Under the pieces are notes generated by a model. That model was not told the origin of the DNA and ran no database searches. It saw only the letters and a list, made by a program, of their open reading frames with translations. 64,000 nt of DNA from Fabrea salina. Taxonomy: Eukaryota > Ciliophora > Heterotrichea > Heterotrichida > Fabreidae. Of the stretch, positions 52,814 to 62,061 are shown piece by piece (the first letter of the stretch is position 1; every line of letters begins with the position of its first letter). The translations under genes and the position numbers were made by a program. The stretch covers positions 1 through 64,000 of the forward strand of contig JALIHJ010000061.1 of NCBI GenBank assembly GCA_022984795.1, in the 5' to 3' direction.

Positions 52814-54236
52814 GATTTTTATTTTGGACTGGGTCAATCAAAAGGTCTCTGAACTCCTCAAAACTAATGCAGTTAGGGTTTTGAACTGTCTTAAGCATTT
52901 CAATGATTTCTTCGTCCGAAGCAGGTTGACCTAACTTTTTTAAAGCTTTGTTGAGTTTTTCTTTAGAAATGCATCCTGTGCAGTCTAAGTCGAACTGCCT
53001 AAAAGCAGTTAAGATCAGTTCGTCTGCTAAGTGCTTTTTTGAGTAAAGCACTGCAGCCAGGAACTCAGAGTAGTTTATAGTCCCGTTTTTGTGCAGGTCA
53101 ATAGACTCCAGAATTTCCTCAATTTCTTGTTTGGCAAGTTTGAATCCAGCCATGTCTAGTGACTCCTGCAGTGTTTCTAGACTTATTAGCCCAGAAGCGG
53201 AAGTGTCTAGTTCCAAAAAAGCTTGGTTCATCTCTGAAATCTTATTGGCAGGTAAGTGCTTCACAAGCACGTTCAAAGCTTCTTTTTGGAACAGAGTGGC
53301 TTTTCTGTAGTCTTGCAAAGACTTCAGTAGTGTCTCGTCTACACTGAGTCTTTTGCAGTCTATTTGCTCAAACCAGGGGTGGTTAAGTGCTTGGCACGCA
53401 CTTAGTCTGTTTTCTGGGTCCAAGCATATAAGTTCGTTAATCAGGTCTTTCGCTTGGTCAGAAACTTTGTCCCAGATGCTTCCTTCCATAGTGAACTTAC
53501 CTGCCATCACCTTGTGGTGTATCTCTGAAATGTTTTCGCCAAAGAAAGGAAGCCGACCTGAAAGCATAGTGTGCATAATTACTCCTAAGCTCCACAAGTC
53601 ACACTTGCTGTCATAGTCTCCTTTAAGTACTTCAGGTGCTACGTAGTATATAGTTCCTACTGGTGAATGCATAGCTTCAAACTTAGACCCAAACTTGTTT
53701 GACAGTCCAAAATCCACAAGTTTCAGTTCAGCATTTTCGTGGCTAGTGTCAAACAAAAAGTTTTCAGGCTTCAGATCCCTGTGGACTATGTGACTACTGT
53801 GGAGGTGGTTGACTGCTAAGAGCATCTTTTTCATGAGTAGCATAGTTTCGCTTTCGTCTAGGTGTTCTTTTTCAGTTATTCTTGAAAAGAGTTCTCCTCC
53901 TTCACAGTACTCCATTATCATGTAGATCAAGTTTGTGTTTTCGTAGGTGTCATAAAGTCTAATTATGTTAGGGTGGTCCACCTCAAGAAGAATATCTATT
54001 TCTCTTTTCAAAAGGTCTAGTCTGCCTTCCACTTCTTTTTTTTGAATTGATTTAATTGCCAGTTTCTCTCCAGGAGAGTCTTTACGGTGTCCTAGCCTCA
54101 CAACACCGAAGTGGCCTCCTCCCAAAACCTTTCCGACAGTATAGACCTTTTTAATGTCTATTTCTATAGTGGAGTGGTCTATTGACTTCAGGTTTTCGTT
54201 TTCTAGTAGTGGGTCCTTACATAAACACAACCCCAT
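52806..54236 (-). CDS. Calcium-dependent protein kinase (CDPK)
   Basis: 476 residues. MGLCLCKD is a dual acylation signal (Gly2, Cys4). The kinase domain (about 30-290) has GGGHFGVV, IKSIQKKE, HRDLKPENFLF, DFGLSNKF, GTIYYVAPEVLKG; a junction helix follows; then four EF-hands: LDTSASGLISLETL, IDLHKNGTINYSEF, FDLDCTGCISKEKL and NCISFEEF, the last degenerate. Ca2+ binding releases the junction helix from the kinase. CDPKs are typical of ciliates, apicomplexans and plants. The stop overlaps the convergent FYR stop by sharing 52806-52813. Confidence 0.96.
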   Translation of the reverse strand: MGLCLCKDPLLENENLKSIDHSTIEIDIKKVYTVGKVLGGGHFGVVRLGHRKDSPGEKLAIKSIQKKEVEGRLDLLKREIDILLEVDHPNIIRLYDTYENTNLIYMIMEYCEGGELFSRITEKEHLDESETMLLMKKMLLAVNHLHSSHIVHRDLKPENFLFDTSHENAELKLVDFGLSNKFGSKFEAMHSPVGTIYYVAPEVLKGDYDSKCDLWSLGVIMHTMLSGRLPFFGENISEIHHKVMAGKFTMEGSIWDKVSDQAKDLINELICLDPENRLSACQALNHPWFEQIDCKRLSVDETLLKSLQDYRKATLFQKEALNVLVKHLPANKISEMNQAFLELDTSASGLISLETLQESLDMAGFKLAKQEIEEILESIDLHKNGTINYSEFLAAVLYSKKHLADELILTAFRQFDLDCTGCISKEKLNKALKKLGQPASDEEIIEMLKTVQNPNCISFEEFRDLLIDPVQNKNLN

Positions 54237-54267
54237 ATTAAATTCTAACCAATGTACATTAAATGAC

Positions 54268-54828
54268 TTAGTACCTGATGTGTTGAGGGTCTTCTTCAAC
54301 ACTCTCGTGGGTTTCTGTTGACCCGTCTGGGTGCCTAACAGTTGTTACTGTTTTTTTAACTCTTCTTCCGTTCCTCGTTTCTATCACAGTTTTAACGCTT
54401 CTAGAAGTGCCCATGCTGCTAAACCCTTGACTCGAAAAACCTTCAAAGGGTTGCCCGAACCCAAAAAAGTCTCTATCTTCATCCATAAACATAGCAAAGG
54501 GGTCTCTGCCCCCAAAAAACATCCTGAAAATCTCTTCTGCGTCTGCAAAGTCGAAGTGGTGGAACTCAAAGCCTCCAGGAGTGCTTTCGGTCCCTCCCGT
54601 TTCAAGCCCAGAGTGTCCGTACCTATCGTATATCTTCCGCTTCTGAGGATCTGTTAAAACACTGTAGGCTTCACTGAGGTCTTTGAATTTCTTTTCTGCT
54701 TCTTCTCGGTTGTTTTGGTTTTTGTCAGGGTGCCATCTTAGGGCTAGTTTGCGGTAAGCCTTTTTGATTTGTTTTTCCGATGCATCTCGGGAGACTCCCA
54801 AGAGTTCGTAATAGTCTGGCCGCGACAT
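54268..54828 (-). CDS. DnaJ/Hsp40 co-chaperone, DNAJB6-like
   Basis: 186 residues. The J domain (about 4-68) has [20 protein letters not shown] and the HPD signature in LRWHPDKNQ; then a Gly/Phe-rich segment ([23 protein letters not shown]) and a short Ser-rich tail with [15 protein letters not shown]. This suits DNAJB6/B2-type proteins, which stimulate Hsp70 ATPase. The ATG at 54828 begins [11 protein letters not shown]; an upstream extension of 18 codons has no ATG and is discarded. The C-terminus ends acidic ([16 protein letters not shown]). Confidence 0.93.
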   Translation of the reverse strand: MSRPDYYELLGVSRDASEKQIKKAYRKLALRWHPDKNQNNREEAEKKFKDLSEAYSVLTDPQKRKIYDRYGHSGLETGGTESTPGGFEFHHFDFADAEEIFRMFFGGRDPFAMFMDEDRDFFGFGQPFEGFSSQGFSSMGTSRSVKTVIETRNGRRVKKTVTTVRHPDGSTETHESVEEDPQHIRY

Positions 54829-54924
54829 TTTTATTATTAACTCACTAAATCTTAAGTTAAGGTTCTGGCACAGCAGTTCCAAAGGACTTGAACACTGAGT
54901 TTAAAATTGGTGACTCTATAAAAG

Positions 54925-55152
54925 TTACTTATTTGATTTATCAATGAGATACTTGCCTAGCCACTCTATAGGGTTGGGAGGTCTAGCCTTAGCTAGCTCT
55001 GCAAGTCCTTGAAGCAGCACTGGAACTACTGTTTGGTCTAAGTAAGCTCGGATTGGCAGGTTCTGCGCTCCGCTTTCATTTTGGTCCTTGAATCCACTGT
55101 TTTCTTGTTGGTGAGTTTCCTCAGTCTTGAACTCATTGCCTTTATTTTCCAT
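54925..55152 (-). CDS. DPY30-like protein
   Basis: 75 residues: a disordered 30-residue N-terminus and the Dpy-30 dimerisation motif at about 32-72 ([20 protein letters not shown], then [13 protein letters not shown]). Dpy-30 motifs dock Ash2L in Set1/COMPASS histone H3K4 methyltransferases and related helices anchor AKAP-type proteins in cilia; the sequence alone does not choose. Length suits DPY30. Its upstream gap is 18 nt, its downstream gap 96 nt. Confidence 0.9.
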   Translation of the reverse strand: MENKGNEFKTEETHQQENSGFKDQNESGAQNLPIRAYLDQTVVPVLLQGLAELAKARPPNPIEWLGKYLIDKSNK

Positions 55153-55170
55153 TTTATAACCCTAAGAAAC

Positions 55171-56238
55171 TTAACTAGATCTATTTACTACTAACTGGGA
55201 TAACAGGTGTAGGTGGGTCTTTGCTTCTGAAGGCTGCAAAAGAGGGTCTAGTTTACTCCAAGCACTTTCTACCATTTCTTGAGCTGCAGACTTAGCATAG
55301 TCAATGGCGTCAGTAGACTTTATGATTCCCAGGGCTTCTTCAACGAGGCTGGGGTTCTTAGTGCGCATAGAAAGGATCTCTTTAAGGCGCCTAGCTTCTT
55401 TGGTTTGCGAAAGAGCGCGAATCACTATTAAGGTTTTCTTACCTTCAGTAATGTCTTCTCCTAAGTAACTTCTGCCTTTAGCGTATTCTTCTGACTCTAA
55501 GTTAATTACGTCGTCCAGCACTTGGAAAGACTTTCCAAGCTTGTCTGCAAACTCTATAAAGCTCCTTTGGGTTTCCTGGGGTTGCTGTGTGTAGTATAAG
55601 GCAAACTTAACTGCCAAACGAGACAACACAGATGTTTTATTAGAAACCATGGTGAAGTACTGGTCTTCGCTTGGTGTGAAGTCTGAGTTGTTCCACACAA
55701 TGTCAGAACACTGTCCAAAGTGGATGTGCACCATTTCCTCTGAGTAAGCTTCAAAGATGTTTTTCAGCACACTTCCGCTGAGTTGCATGTCCTTAATGAT
55801 CTTCAAGGGCAAAAAATATAGTAAGTTCCCTGCGTTTATAGCAACATCTACTCCGAAAACTTTGTGTGTGCAGGGCCTTCCACGTCTGTACTCAGAGGAG
55901 TCTTCGATGTCGTCACAGATAAGAGACCCATTGTGTATAAGTTCTACACTCGCAGCCAAAGGCAGTAACTCTTCTTTATGGGCTCCCAAAGCTTCACCAC
56001 TGATTAAACACAAAGCCCCTCTCCACATTTTGCCGCCTCTTTCAAGCATGTCCCAAGTAGGCTTTGATATTCCTTGGTGGATGCTTTCTAAATCGTAAGA
56101 ACTGTTTACGTCAGGCAGCAACCACTTCAAAGAGTCTTCAGTTAGGCCTGACCTCGGAAGGTACTTTTCGAAGATTTGGGAAGAGGTTATGAGGCCTTTG
56201 TAGTTGTTGAGGAACTCGCTAGAAAAAAACCTTTTCAT
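55171..56238 (-). CDS. Trans-polyprenyl diphosphate synthase
   Basis: 355 residues. First Asp-rich motif DDIED (in LICDDIEDSSEYRRGRPC) and a second, DDVIN (in FQVLDDVINLESEEY). The LGKSFQVLDD run and the GEDITEGKKTL stretch are family landmarks. It makes a longer isoprenoid diphosphate from IPP and DMAPP/FPP; the chain-length-determining residues 4-5 upstream of the first motif (HNGSLI) are small-to-medium, leaving GGPP, solanesyl or similar open. MKRFFSSEFL at the N-terminus may be a mitochondrial presequence. The second Asp motif DDVIN ends in Asn instead of Asp. Confidence 0.88.
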   Translation of the reverse strand: MKRFFSSEFLNNYKGLITSSQIFEKYLPRSGLTEDSLKWLLPDVNSSYDLESIHQGISKPTWDMLERGGKMWRGALCLISGEALGAHKEELLPLAASVELIHNGSLICDDIEDSSEYRRGRPCTHKVFGVDVAINAGNLLYFLPLKIIKDMQLSGSVLKNIFEAYSEEMVHIHFGQCSDIVWNNSDFTPSEDQYFTMVSNKTSVLSRLAVKFALYYTQQPQETQRSFIEFADKLGKSFQVLDDVINLESEEYAKGRSYLGEDITEGKKTLIVIRALSQTKEARRLKEILSMRTKNPSLVEEALGIIKSTDAIDYAKSAAQEMVESAWSKLDPLLQPSEAKTHLHLLSQLVVNRSS

Positions 56239-56245
56239 TATGAAC

Positions 56246-58048
56246 TTAGTTATCGAGTCCGTCAGGGTACTTAGCTTGAGTAATCCAGGGATGCTTCAGG
56301 GCTTCAGATGCTGTGGGCCTTGCGTCTTTATCCAGGTCAAGTAGTCTGGACACAAAGTCCAAAAACAACTCGTCGTCAGTTTTGAGTCTAGCCTTTAAAG
56401 AAGACTTTTTAGGCACCATGACGTGCACAGTTCTGCCCCTTGAAGTTTCTTTTTCGTCTGCTATGGTGTAAATTAGTTTTTCCCGAGTGAAGAAGTGCTT
56501 AATGAGTCTTCCAGTTCTAAAAGTGTCCTCTGGAAACCCTCCTATAATGCCCATTACTCTAGCTAAAAGGCCCTGCACGCTGTCGTTTTGGAACAGCACG
56601 TTGCCGGTCCACAACTCAGCTACTATACACCCCAAAGACCAAATGTCTATTCTGCTATCGTACTTGCAACCCAGTATGACCTCAGGTGCTCTGTAGGACC
56701 GCGACTGCACATAGGAACTTAAGTGGTCGTGGAAGAAACAACTGCTTCCAAAGTCAATAACTTTAACTTCGCACCTTGAGTAAGACTTGATTAGAATGTT
56801 TTCAGGCTTCAAGTCGCAGTGAATTAAGTGTAAGGAGTGAACATACTCTAAAGCTGTTAGTATTTGGTAAGTAATTCTTTGAAGTCTTCCCAGCGTAAAG
56901 TAAAGCTCTGACTCGTGCTCTCGGTTATACCGGTAAAACTCATACAAGTTGTCTCTTAACAGTTCAGTTACTATAAACAAGTGCTCTTTGTAGTAAAAGT
57001 AGTCTATGACCTTTAAAAAGCTTTTAGAGTCAGCTTCGCTGTTTTTGTTGATGAGTCTTAGAATCTTGATTTCATCAATGGACTGGTCTACGTAGTCTTT
57101 GTTGTTTTCGATAATCTTGACACAAACATGCTCTTTAGTTCTTAAGTCCAAACACTGAACAGCCCTACTAAAAGCAGCTGACCCTAAGTACTCAATTATC
57201 TGGTACCTGCCAGCTATTACAGTGTCTACTTCAATAGGAAAGTCTTTGACCTCTTCAAAACCTGTTCTTTCTCTGTCAGAAACTACTTTTAAGTTGAAGC
57301 AGTCATAAGTAATCCCTTCACACTCCATAGGGTACAACTTGTCATCTGAACTTGGAAACTCCAGAAACGAAGGTAGGCAAGAACCTTCTTTGGTGCTTAC
57401 TTTGCTAGTTCTTTGTTTAACAGGTTTTTTAGGTGCAACTGCTCTTTCAGGAAACTGGTACTTTTGGGCAAGTTGTTTGCTTACGTAGTCAATGTCTTCT
57501 TCAAAGCACTCAAACAAGTCAAAGCCAGGATCGTCTTCGTCTTCGAACTCGTCAACAGTTCTTTTGGAAATGACACTTTCATCCCTAGAGTTTTCAAATT
57601 CATCTTTAGTAGTTTTTTCTTGAGCGTTTCCAAAACGAGGCAAGTCTTCTTGGAAACTTTCTTCGGTTTTGCTTACTTCTGAGCTTTCAGCTCTGCTTTC
57701 ACTTTCGAAAAAAAGTTGTTCTGCGCACTTAACCATCTTGTGAAAAGCTTTAAGATCTGACAGTCCAGTTTCTTGAGGGTTTATTTCGTTGTAGTTGTTG
57801 ATTGAAGGTGTAGAAATGAGTTTAGACATAAAACCTTCCATAACTGCTTCTTGTTCTTGGGTAATTGGGCTGTTTTGGGGTTGGGACTCTTTGTTGTTGT
57901 TGAGCGCTGACTTGATTTTGGACAGAAGCTTTTCTTGTGACCCTGGGAGTTCTACTTGGTTTTGCTTTAGGTACCTTCTTAGGTCGTAAGCTGACCTGTG
58001 CAAACCTAAGTACTCTAGGTACTCCGAAATTGCCTCTAAAACTTCCAT
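56246..58048 (-). CDS. DYRK-family protein kinase with N-terminal LisH-like motif
   Basis: 600 residues. Residues 1-34 read LEAISEYLEYLGLHRSAYDLRRYL, a LisH-type dimerisation helix. A long disordered linker (to about 230) precedes the kinase: IAGRYQIIEYLGSAAFSRAV, VKIIENNKDYVDQSIDEIK, HCDLKPENILIKS (HCD replaces HRD, as in DYRKs), DFGSSCF, SYVQSRSYRAPEVILG (a DYRK-type YxQSR activation loop) and GCKYDSRIDIWSLGC. DYRKs autophosphorylate this tyrosine and regulate growth, cilia and transcription. The LisH addition is unusual. Convergent neighbours none; divergent NUP155 24 nt away. Confidence 0.9.
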   Translation of the reverse strand: MEVLEAISEYLEYLGLHRSAYDLRRYLKQNQVELPGSQEKLLSKIKSALNNNKESQPQNSPITQEQEAVMEGFMSKLISTPSINNYNEINPQETGLSDLKAFHKMVKCAEQLFFESESRAESSEVSKTEESFQEDLPRFGNAQEKTTKDEFENSRDESVISKRTVDEFEDEDDPGFDLFECFEEDIDYVSKQLAQKYQFPERAVAPKKPVKQRTSKVSTKEGSCLPSFLEFPSSDDKLYPMECEGITYDCFNLKVVSDRERTGFEEVKDFPIEVDTVIAGRYQIIEYLGSAAFSRAVQCLDLRTKEHVCVKIIENNKDYVDQSIDEIKILRLINKNSEADSKSFLKVIDYFYYKEHLFIVTELLRDNLYEFYRYNREHESELYFTLGRLQRITYQILTALEYVHSLHLIHCDLKPENILIKSYSRCEVKVIDFGSSCFFHDHLSSYVQSRSYRAPEVILGCKYDSRIDIWSLGCIVAELWTGNVLFQNDSVQGLLARVMGIIGGFPEDTFRTGRLIKHFFTREKLIYTIADEKETSRGRTVHVMVPKKSSLKARLKTDDELFLDFVSRLLDLDKDARPTASEALKHPWITQAKYPDGLDN

Positions 58049-58072
58049 TTTAATTTGTAAGCGCTTTTATAA

Positions 58073-61000
58073 ATGGATAATTACTTTTCATTATACCCAA
58101 GTAAAGACTCACCTAAGTCCCCAGCAACTCCTAACCTTCCAACTGCCAAGCCTTCCCCAGCAGTTAAGAGTTCAAACCCTTGCTTTGCCCAAGAGTTAGG
58201 TTTGCTAGGAGTTAGTAACTTAGGAGCACAAGTTTTGGAAACACACTTAATGTTAGACGAGCAGCACCTTTTAATTGAAGAAGAAGCTTGGGAGCCTTAC
58301 CAACAAACCCATCCTCACTACGTTTTTACCCAAAACACATACATTCCAAACCTCATTCAGGAAAGACTCAGAGCCAGTCCTCAAGCCACTTGTATTGGAG
58401 GAGTGCTGCCACAAATCCACAGAGTGTGGTGCTCCATTGACAACACTCTGTTTCTGTGGGACTACAACCGTGAAGACTCTTTGCTAGAGTACCCAGGAAT
58501 TCAAGACGTGATTTTAGACGTGATTTGCGTTGAAAGGAACCCTGAGATCTTTGTAAACAAAGTTACTTGGATGCTGTACGTAGTGACAAAAACCGTTATT
58601 AACGTGTTAGCAGTAGTGACTGCAAAAGAGCTCAGACTGATCAAAAGTGACATTGAAATTCCTACAGACGAAGTTGAAATCAATAAAGTTATTGCTTTGG
58701 ACAACGGCAGGGTGTTTATAGGTGCTGAAGACGGAAAGATTTCTGAACTAAGTCACACCTACTCTTCCTGGTTTTCATCCACAAAAAAGCTCAAAAAACA
58801 CAGAATTTCTGGAAGTGTGTTCACAGACGTACTTCCTGAGTTCATCAAACAAGTTTTTAGGTATCCAGTTAAAGAAATGACCGTCGACTCCTCCAGAAAC
58901 ATTTTGTACACACTCCAAACTAAACCACACAAGTACCTTTTGGAAGTGCACGACTTAGGCGAATCCGGCAACCTTAACAGAAAAGTTACTTCAATTAGCT
59001 CCAGAGAAATATACCAAAGGCTAGTGAACCAAAACCACAGACTTCTCTCAGTGGACCCAGACCGCCTTAGGATAGTGGACATCTCAGCAATCACTCTGCA
59101 GCAAAGCCAGAAGTACCATTTACTCGGCATTACTCAAAACGGAATCAGAGTGCTTTTCTCGTTCCACGAAACTGTCACCAACTTCAAAAGTGAGTTTTTG
59201 TCAAAGCGACCCACCAAGCAGTATAGTTTGACTACTAAACTTCCACCTGACGTAGTAGGCATCAGCAAAAACATTCCTTCCAGAGTAACTTCTGACAAAA
59301 ACACTGACTTCCAAAAAGCATTTATAACAGAAGAAGGCAAAGTTATCCTACTCGAAGGAAACTCAAAGCAAACTATAACTTGCATAAGAAAAAACTTATC
59401 AAGAATAGCAAAACTCCAGTACTACCCTTCAAGTCAAGTGCTAGACCCCAATGAAACAGTTAGTATGATTGAAGACTCCTTTGAAGACATACTGTGTCTT
59501 TGTGAAGTTTCTCCTGGGTTCAGAATGCAGGATAATCTTGCTGAACTCTGTAACTACAAACCCAGAAGTCAGTACCGGAAATTAGAGCCTGTCAGGTACT
59601 CTGAAACTCTATCAGTCAAAGCCCTAAACTCACTTTCCAACTTTGTTTATCTTCCCTCTTCAGAACTCTTAGTACTCACTTCTAAACAACTACTTAGGTA
59701 CACAGAAGTAAGACCTATCGACTTCTTAGTTGAAGGACTGAACAAGTCTTGTCCTGAGGACGAAGCCCAAGTCCACAGTATGCTAGAGAACTACGGAGCT
59801 GTTCACGTTTGTTCAATGCTTTTAGCCTTACTGAGCTCACCTATCAAAGTTAGGCACAAAAACCAAGAACTCAACTGTCCAGTTTCTGGAAACCTTAAAA
59901 ACAAAGCTTTTGAAGCGTTTAAGCAAATTGGGAACTTTGAAGTTAGGGACCCAGGCATGTATGGTTCTAGAGTTGGGAACCCTTTAGTTTGCATGGCAGA
60001 AAACAAAGCCTTTTACCTTCACTTAGGAAGGATTCTCAGACCCATTTGGGGCGAAAAACTAACACACCTAGACTCAGAGATCAACAACCAACTTGAACAG
60101 TTCACAGCTAACCAACTTTTGCCTGTCAAAGAAAGACTAGAACTCTTTTTGAAGTTTTTAAATGAAAACTACTCTGAAAAGTGCCAAGAAGCCAAAGCTC
60201 TCAAAATCACTAAAGCTTTCGAAACAACTGAACCCCAAGATCCAGTAGTCAGTTTGTACCAACTCATAACTAGGTCTTTGAATGCTTTAGAACTTATGTC
60301 TATAGTCTCTGAAGACTATGCCTTTAGAAAAGTAGTTTCAGAGCTGAAAATCAAAGACAAACAGACACTTTCTACTTTCACCTTTGGCGACTTAATCTAT
60401 ACATCCCAAGGAATGCACCTTGCTAAAGCACTTGTCAAAGCTTACATTGCTTACACCAAAAGCCCCAGTTTGCCCAGAACCAAACGCGTTCCTTTTGAGG
60501 TCATTCTTAAAAAGTTCAACCAAAAGTGCAGCCAGTTCTTTTCACAGGGCGACGCAGACGTAATAGTGGCAGAAGAGTGTTTGAGCAAGGCATTAGTTGA
60601 CTCAGCCAACAAAGATGAGTACTTAGACGAAGCACTTCAAAGACTCAAAAGGAACTCAGCCTTCGTAGAGTTGCCTAGAGTCACCCAAGCCTTAAAAAAC
60701 CTAGGCCAATTCAGAGCACTTGCAGAAATATGCTTGAAAAAAGCACAAGAGTGCATGCAACTCAAAGGTGACGAGTGTGAAGAAGTTGAAGAGTGTTATG
60801 ATGTTGTGTTTGGAGTTTTAGTTGAAATTCAGTCGGCTCACTTTTCAAGGTACAGCACTAACTCACTCAGACTCAAAGACGAAGAACTTTCAAGCCTCAA
60901 AAGGGAAATACTTCAAGAGTGCTACAAAGTTTACCACAAGTCACTGCACTGGGCTGTGTTCACTTGGCTCTGCGACATAGGGGAACCTTACGAGATCCTT

Positions 61001-62056
61001 TCTAGTCAAAGCGAGTTTGTAGAAAGCTACTTGAAGAAGCACTTTGGTTCTGATAGACAAGAAACTTCTTGTTTGCTGGGGAAGTACTACATGAAATTCC
61101 AGCGCTACGAAGAAGCCTGCAAAGAGTTCCAGAGAATAGCCTTTTTAGAAAAAGAGTCTTTGCCTATAGAAGACAGAATACACTACCTTGACTTAATTAA
61201 GTTGTGTCTTGAAAAGGTTGCTGGAGCTTCAAAAGACCACAAAAGAGAAGAATGCTTAAGCGAGTTGGAAGAACTTAAAGTCAGAAAACAAATAGCTAAG
61301 ATCCAGTACTCCATTAAGTTAGAACTCATTTCGATGAGGGTGTCTGGGAACTACCTTGCAAGGATTGACCGCCAAGTTTACAAAACAGACGAACTTTACA
61401 GAATGTTTGCTGAACCTCTGAATATGTTTGACAAGCAGTTTGAGTTGTTGGGACTCACAAAAGAAACTTCTCCCTCTCAAACTGAAGAAGTAGTTCAAAA
61501 CATGAAAGACTTGTTCAGGCCTATGATCAACCAATTTAAAGATACTGACTGGCCTCACAACGTAATCGAAAAACTCCAACAAATAGGCAACAAGTTCCCC
61601 AACGAGTTCAACTTAGGAGCTGTGATCGAGAGCTTAGAAGAAGTGACTTCTCAAAAGCCCAACAAAGAACTCCCTATTATAGAAGCACTTAAGGAAATGG
61701 ATATTCCTCAGGGCTTTGCTGAGATCTTTGACGTTTATATGAAAATTCTGAAAGACAGGAGGAGAGATTTAGCCTTTGTAGAGTGTTTACTGAGAAGACT
61801 CAGAATACTACTGATTGAGTGGTTTAATAGCATCAGGAAAAAAACCTTTGAACCAATAACAGGGTCTTTGAAGCACATGGATAAGTCCCCTAAGTTCAAG
61901 TTTGAAACCTACACCCAAGCTATTAAAGAACTGTTTGCTTTGGCCAACCCACTCATACAAGAACTGCCCAGACCCATCAGAAGAGAACTTGAAAGTGCCT
62001 ATGAGTCCTTGTCAAAGGAATTCTACTATTTAATGGACCAAGAAAAGTTAAGTTAA
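58073..62056 (+). CDS. NUP155: Nucleoporin NUP155/NUP170
   Basis: 1327 residues, near the animal size. The beta-propeller half (about 60-520) has YIPNLIQERLRASPQAT, WCSIDNTLFLWDYNRED, VICVERNPEIFVNKVTWMLYV; the C-terminal alpha-solenoid half has FYLHLGRILRPIWGEKL and later YHKSLHWAVFTWLCDIGEP. These are NUP155 marks. It is an inner-ring scaffold of the nuclear pore in both ciliate nuclei. An N-terminal disordered Ser/Pro segment (1-40) is present. The start codon is preceded by TTATAA. Confidence 0.93.
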   Translation: MDNYFSLYPSKDSPKSPATPNLPTAKPSPAVKSSNPCFAQELGLLGVSNLGAQVLETHLMLDEQHLLIEEEAWEPYQQTHPHYVFTQNTYIPNLIQERLRASPQATCIGGVLPQIHRVWCSIDNTLFLWDYNREDSLLEYPGIQDVILDVICVERNPEIFVNKVTWMLYVVTKTVINVLAVVTAKELRLIKSDIEIPTDEVEINKVIALDNGRVFIGAEDGKISELSHTYSSWFSSTKKLKKHRISGSVFTDVLPEFIKQVFRYPVKEMTVDSSRNILYTLQTKPHKYLLEVHDLGESGNLNRKVTSISSREIYQRLVNQNHRLLSVDPDRLRIVDISAITLQQSQKYHLLGITQNGIRVLFSFHETVTNFKSEFLSKRPTKQYSLTTKLPPDVVGISKNIPSRVTSDKNTDFQKAFITEEGKVILLEGNSKQTITCIRKNLSRIAKLQYYPSSQVLDPNETVSMIEDSFEDILCLCEVSPGFRMQDNLAELCNYKPRSQYRKLEPVRYSETLSVKALNSLSNFVYLPSSELLVLTSKQLLRYTEVRPIDFLVEGLNKSCPEDEAQVHSMLENYGAVHVCSMLLALLSSPIKVRHKNQELNCPVSGNLKNKAFEAFKQIGNFEVRDPGMYGSRVGNPLVCMAENKAFYLHLGRILRPIWGEKLTHLDSEINNQLEQFTANQLLPVKERLELFLKFLNENYSEKCQEAKALKITKAFETTEPQDPVVSLYQLITRSLNALELMSIVSEDYAFRKVVSELKIKDKQTLSTFTFGDLIYTSQGMHLAKALVKAYIAYTKSPSLPRTKRVPFEVILKKFNQKCSQFFSQGDADVIVAEECLSKALVDSANKDEYLDEALQRLKRNSAFVELPRVTQALKNLGQFRALAEICLKKAQECMQLKGDECEEVEECYDVVFGVLVEIQSAHFSRYSTNSLRLKDEELSSLKREILQECYKVYHKSLHWAVFTWLCDIGEPYEILSSQSEFVESYLKKHFGSDRQETSCLLGKYYMKFQRYEEACKEFQRIAFLEKESLPIEDRIHYLDLIKLCLEKVAGASKDHKREECLSELEELKVRKQIAKIQYSIKLELISMRVSGNYLARIDRQVYKTDELYRMFAEPLNMFDKQFELLGLTKETSPSQTEEVVQNMKDLFRPMINQFKDTDWPHNVIEKLQQIGNKFPNEFNLGAVIESLEEVTSQKPNKELPIIEALKEMDIPQGFAEIFDVYMKILKDRRRDLAFVECLLRRLRILLIEWFNSIRKKTFEPITGSLKHMDKSPKFKFETYTQAIKELFALANPLIQELPRPIRRELESAYESLSKEFYYLMDQEKLS

Positions 62057-62061
62057 TTTAA

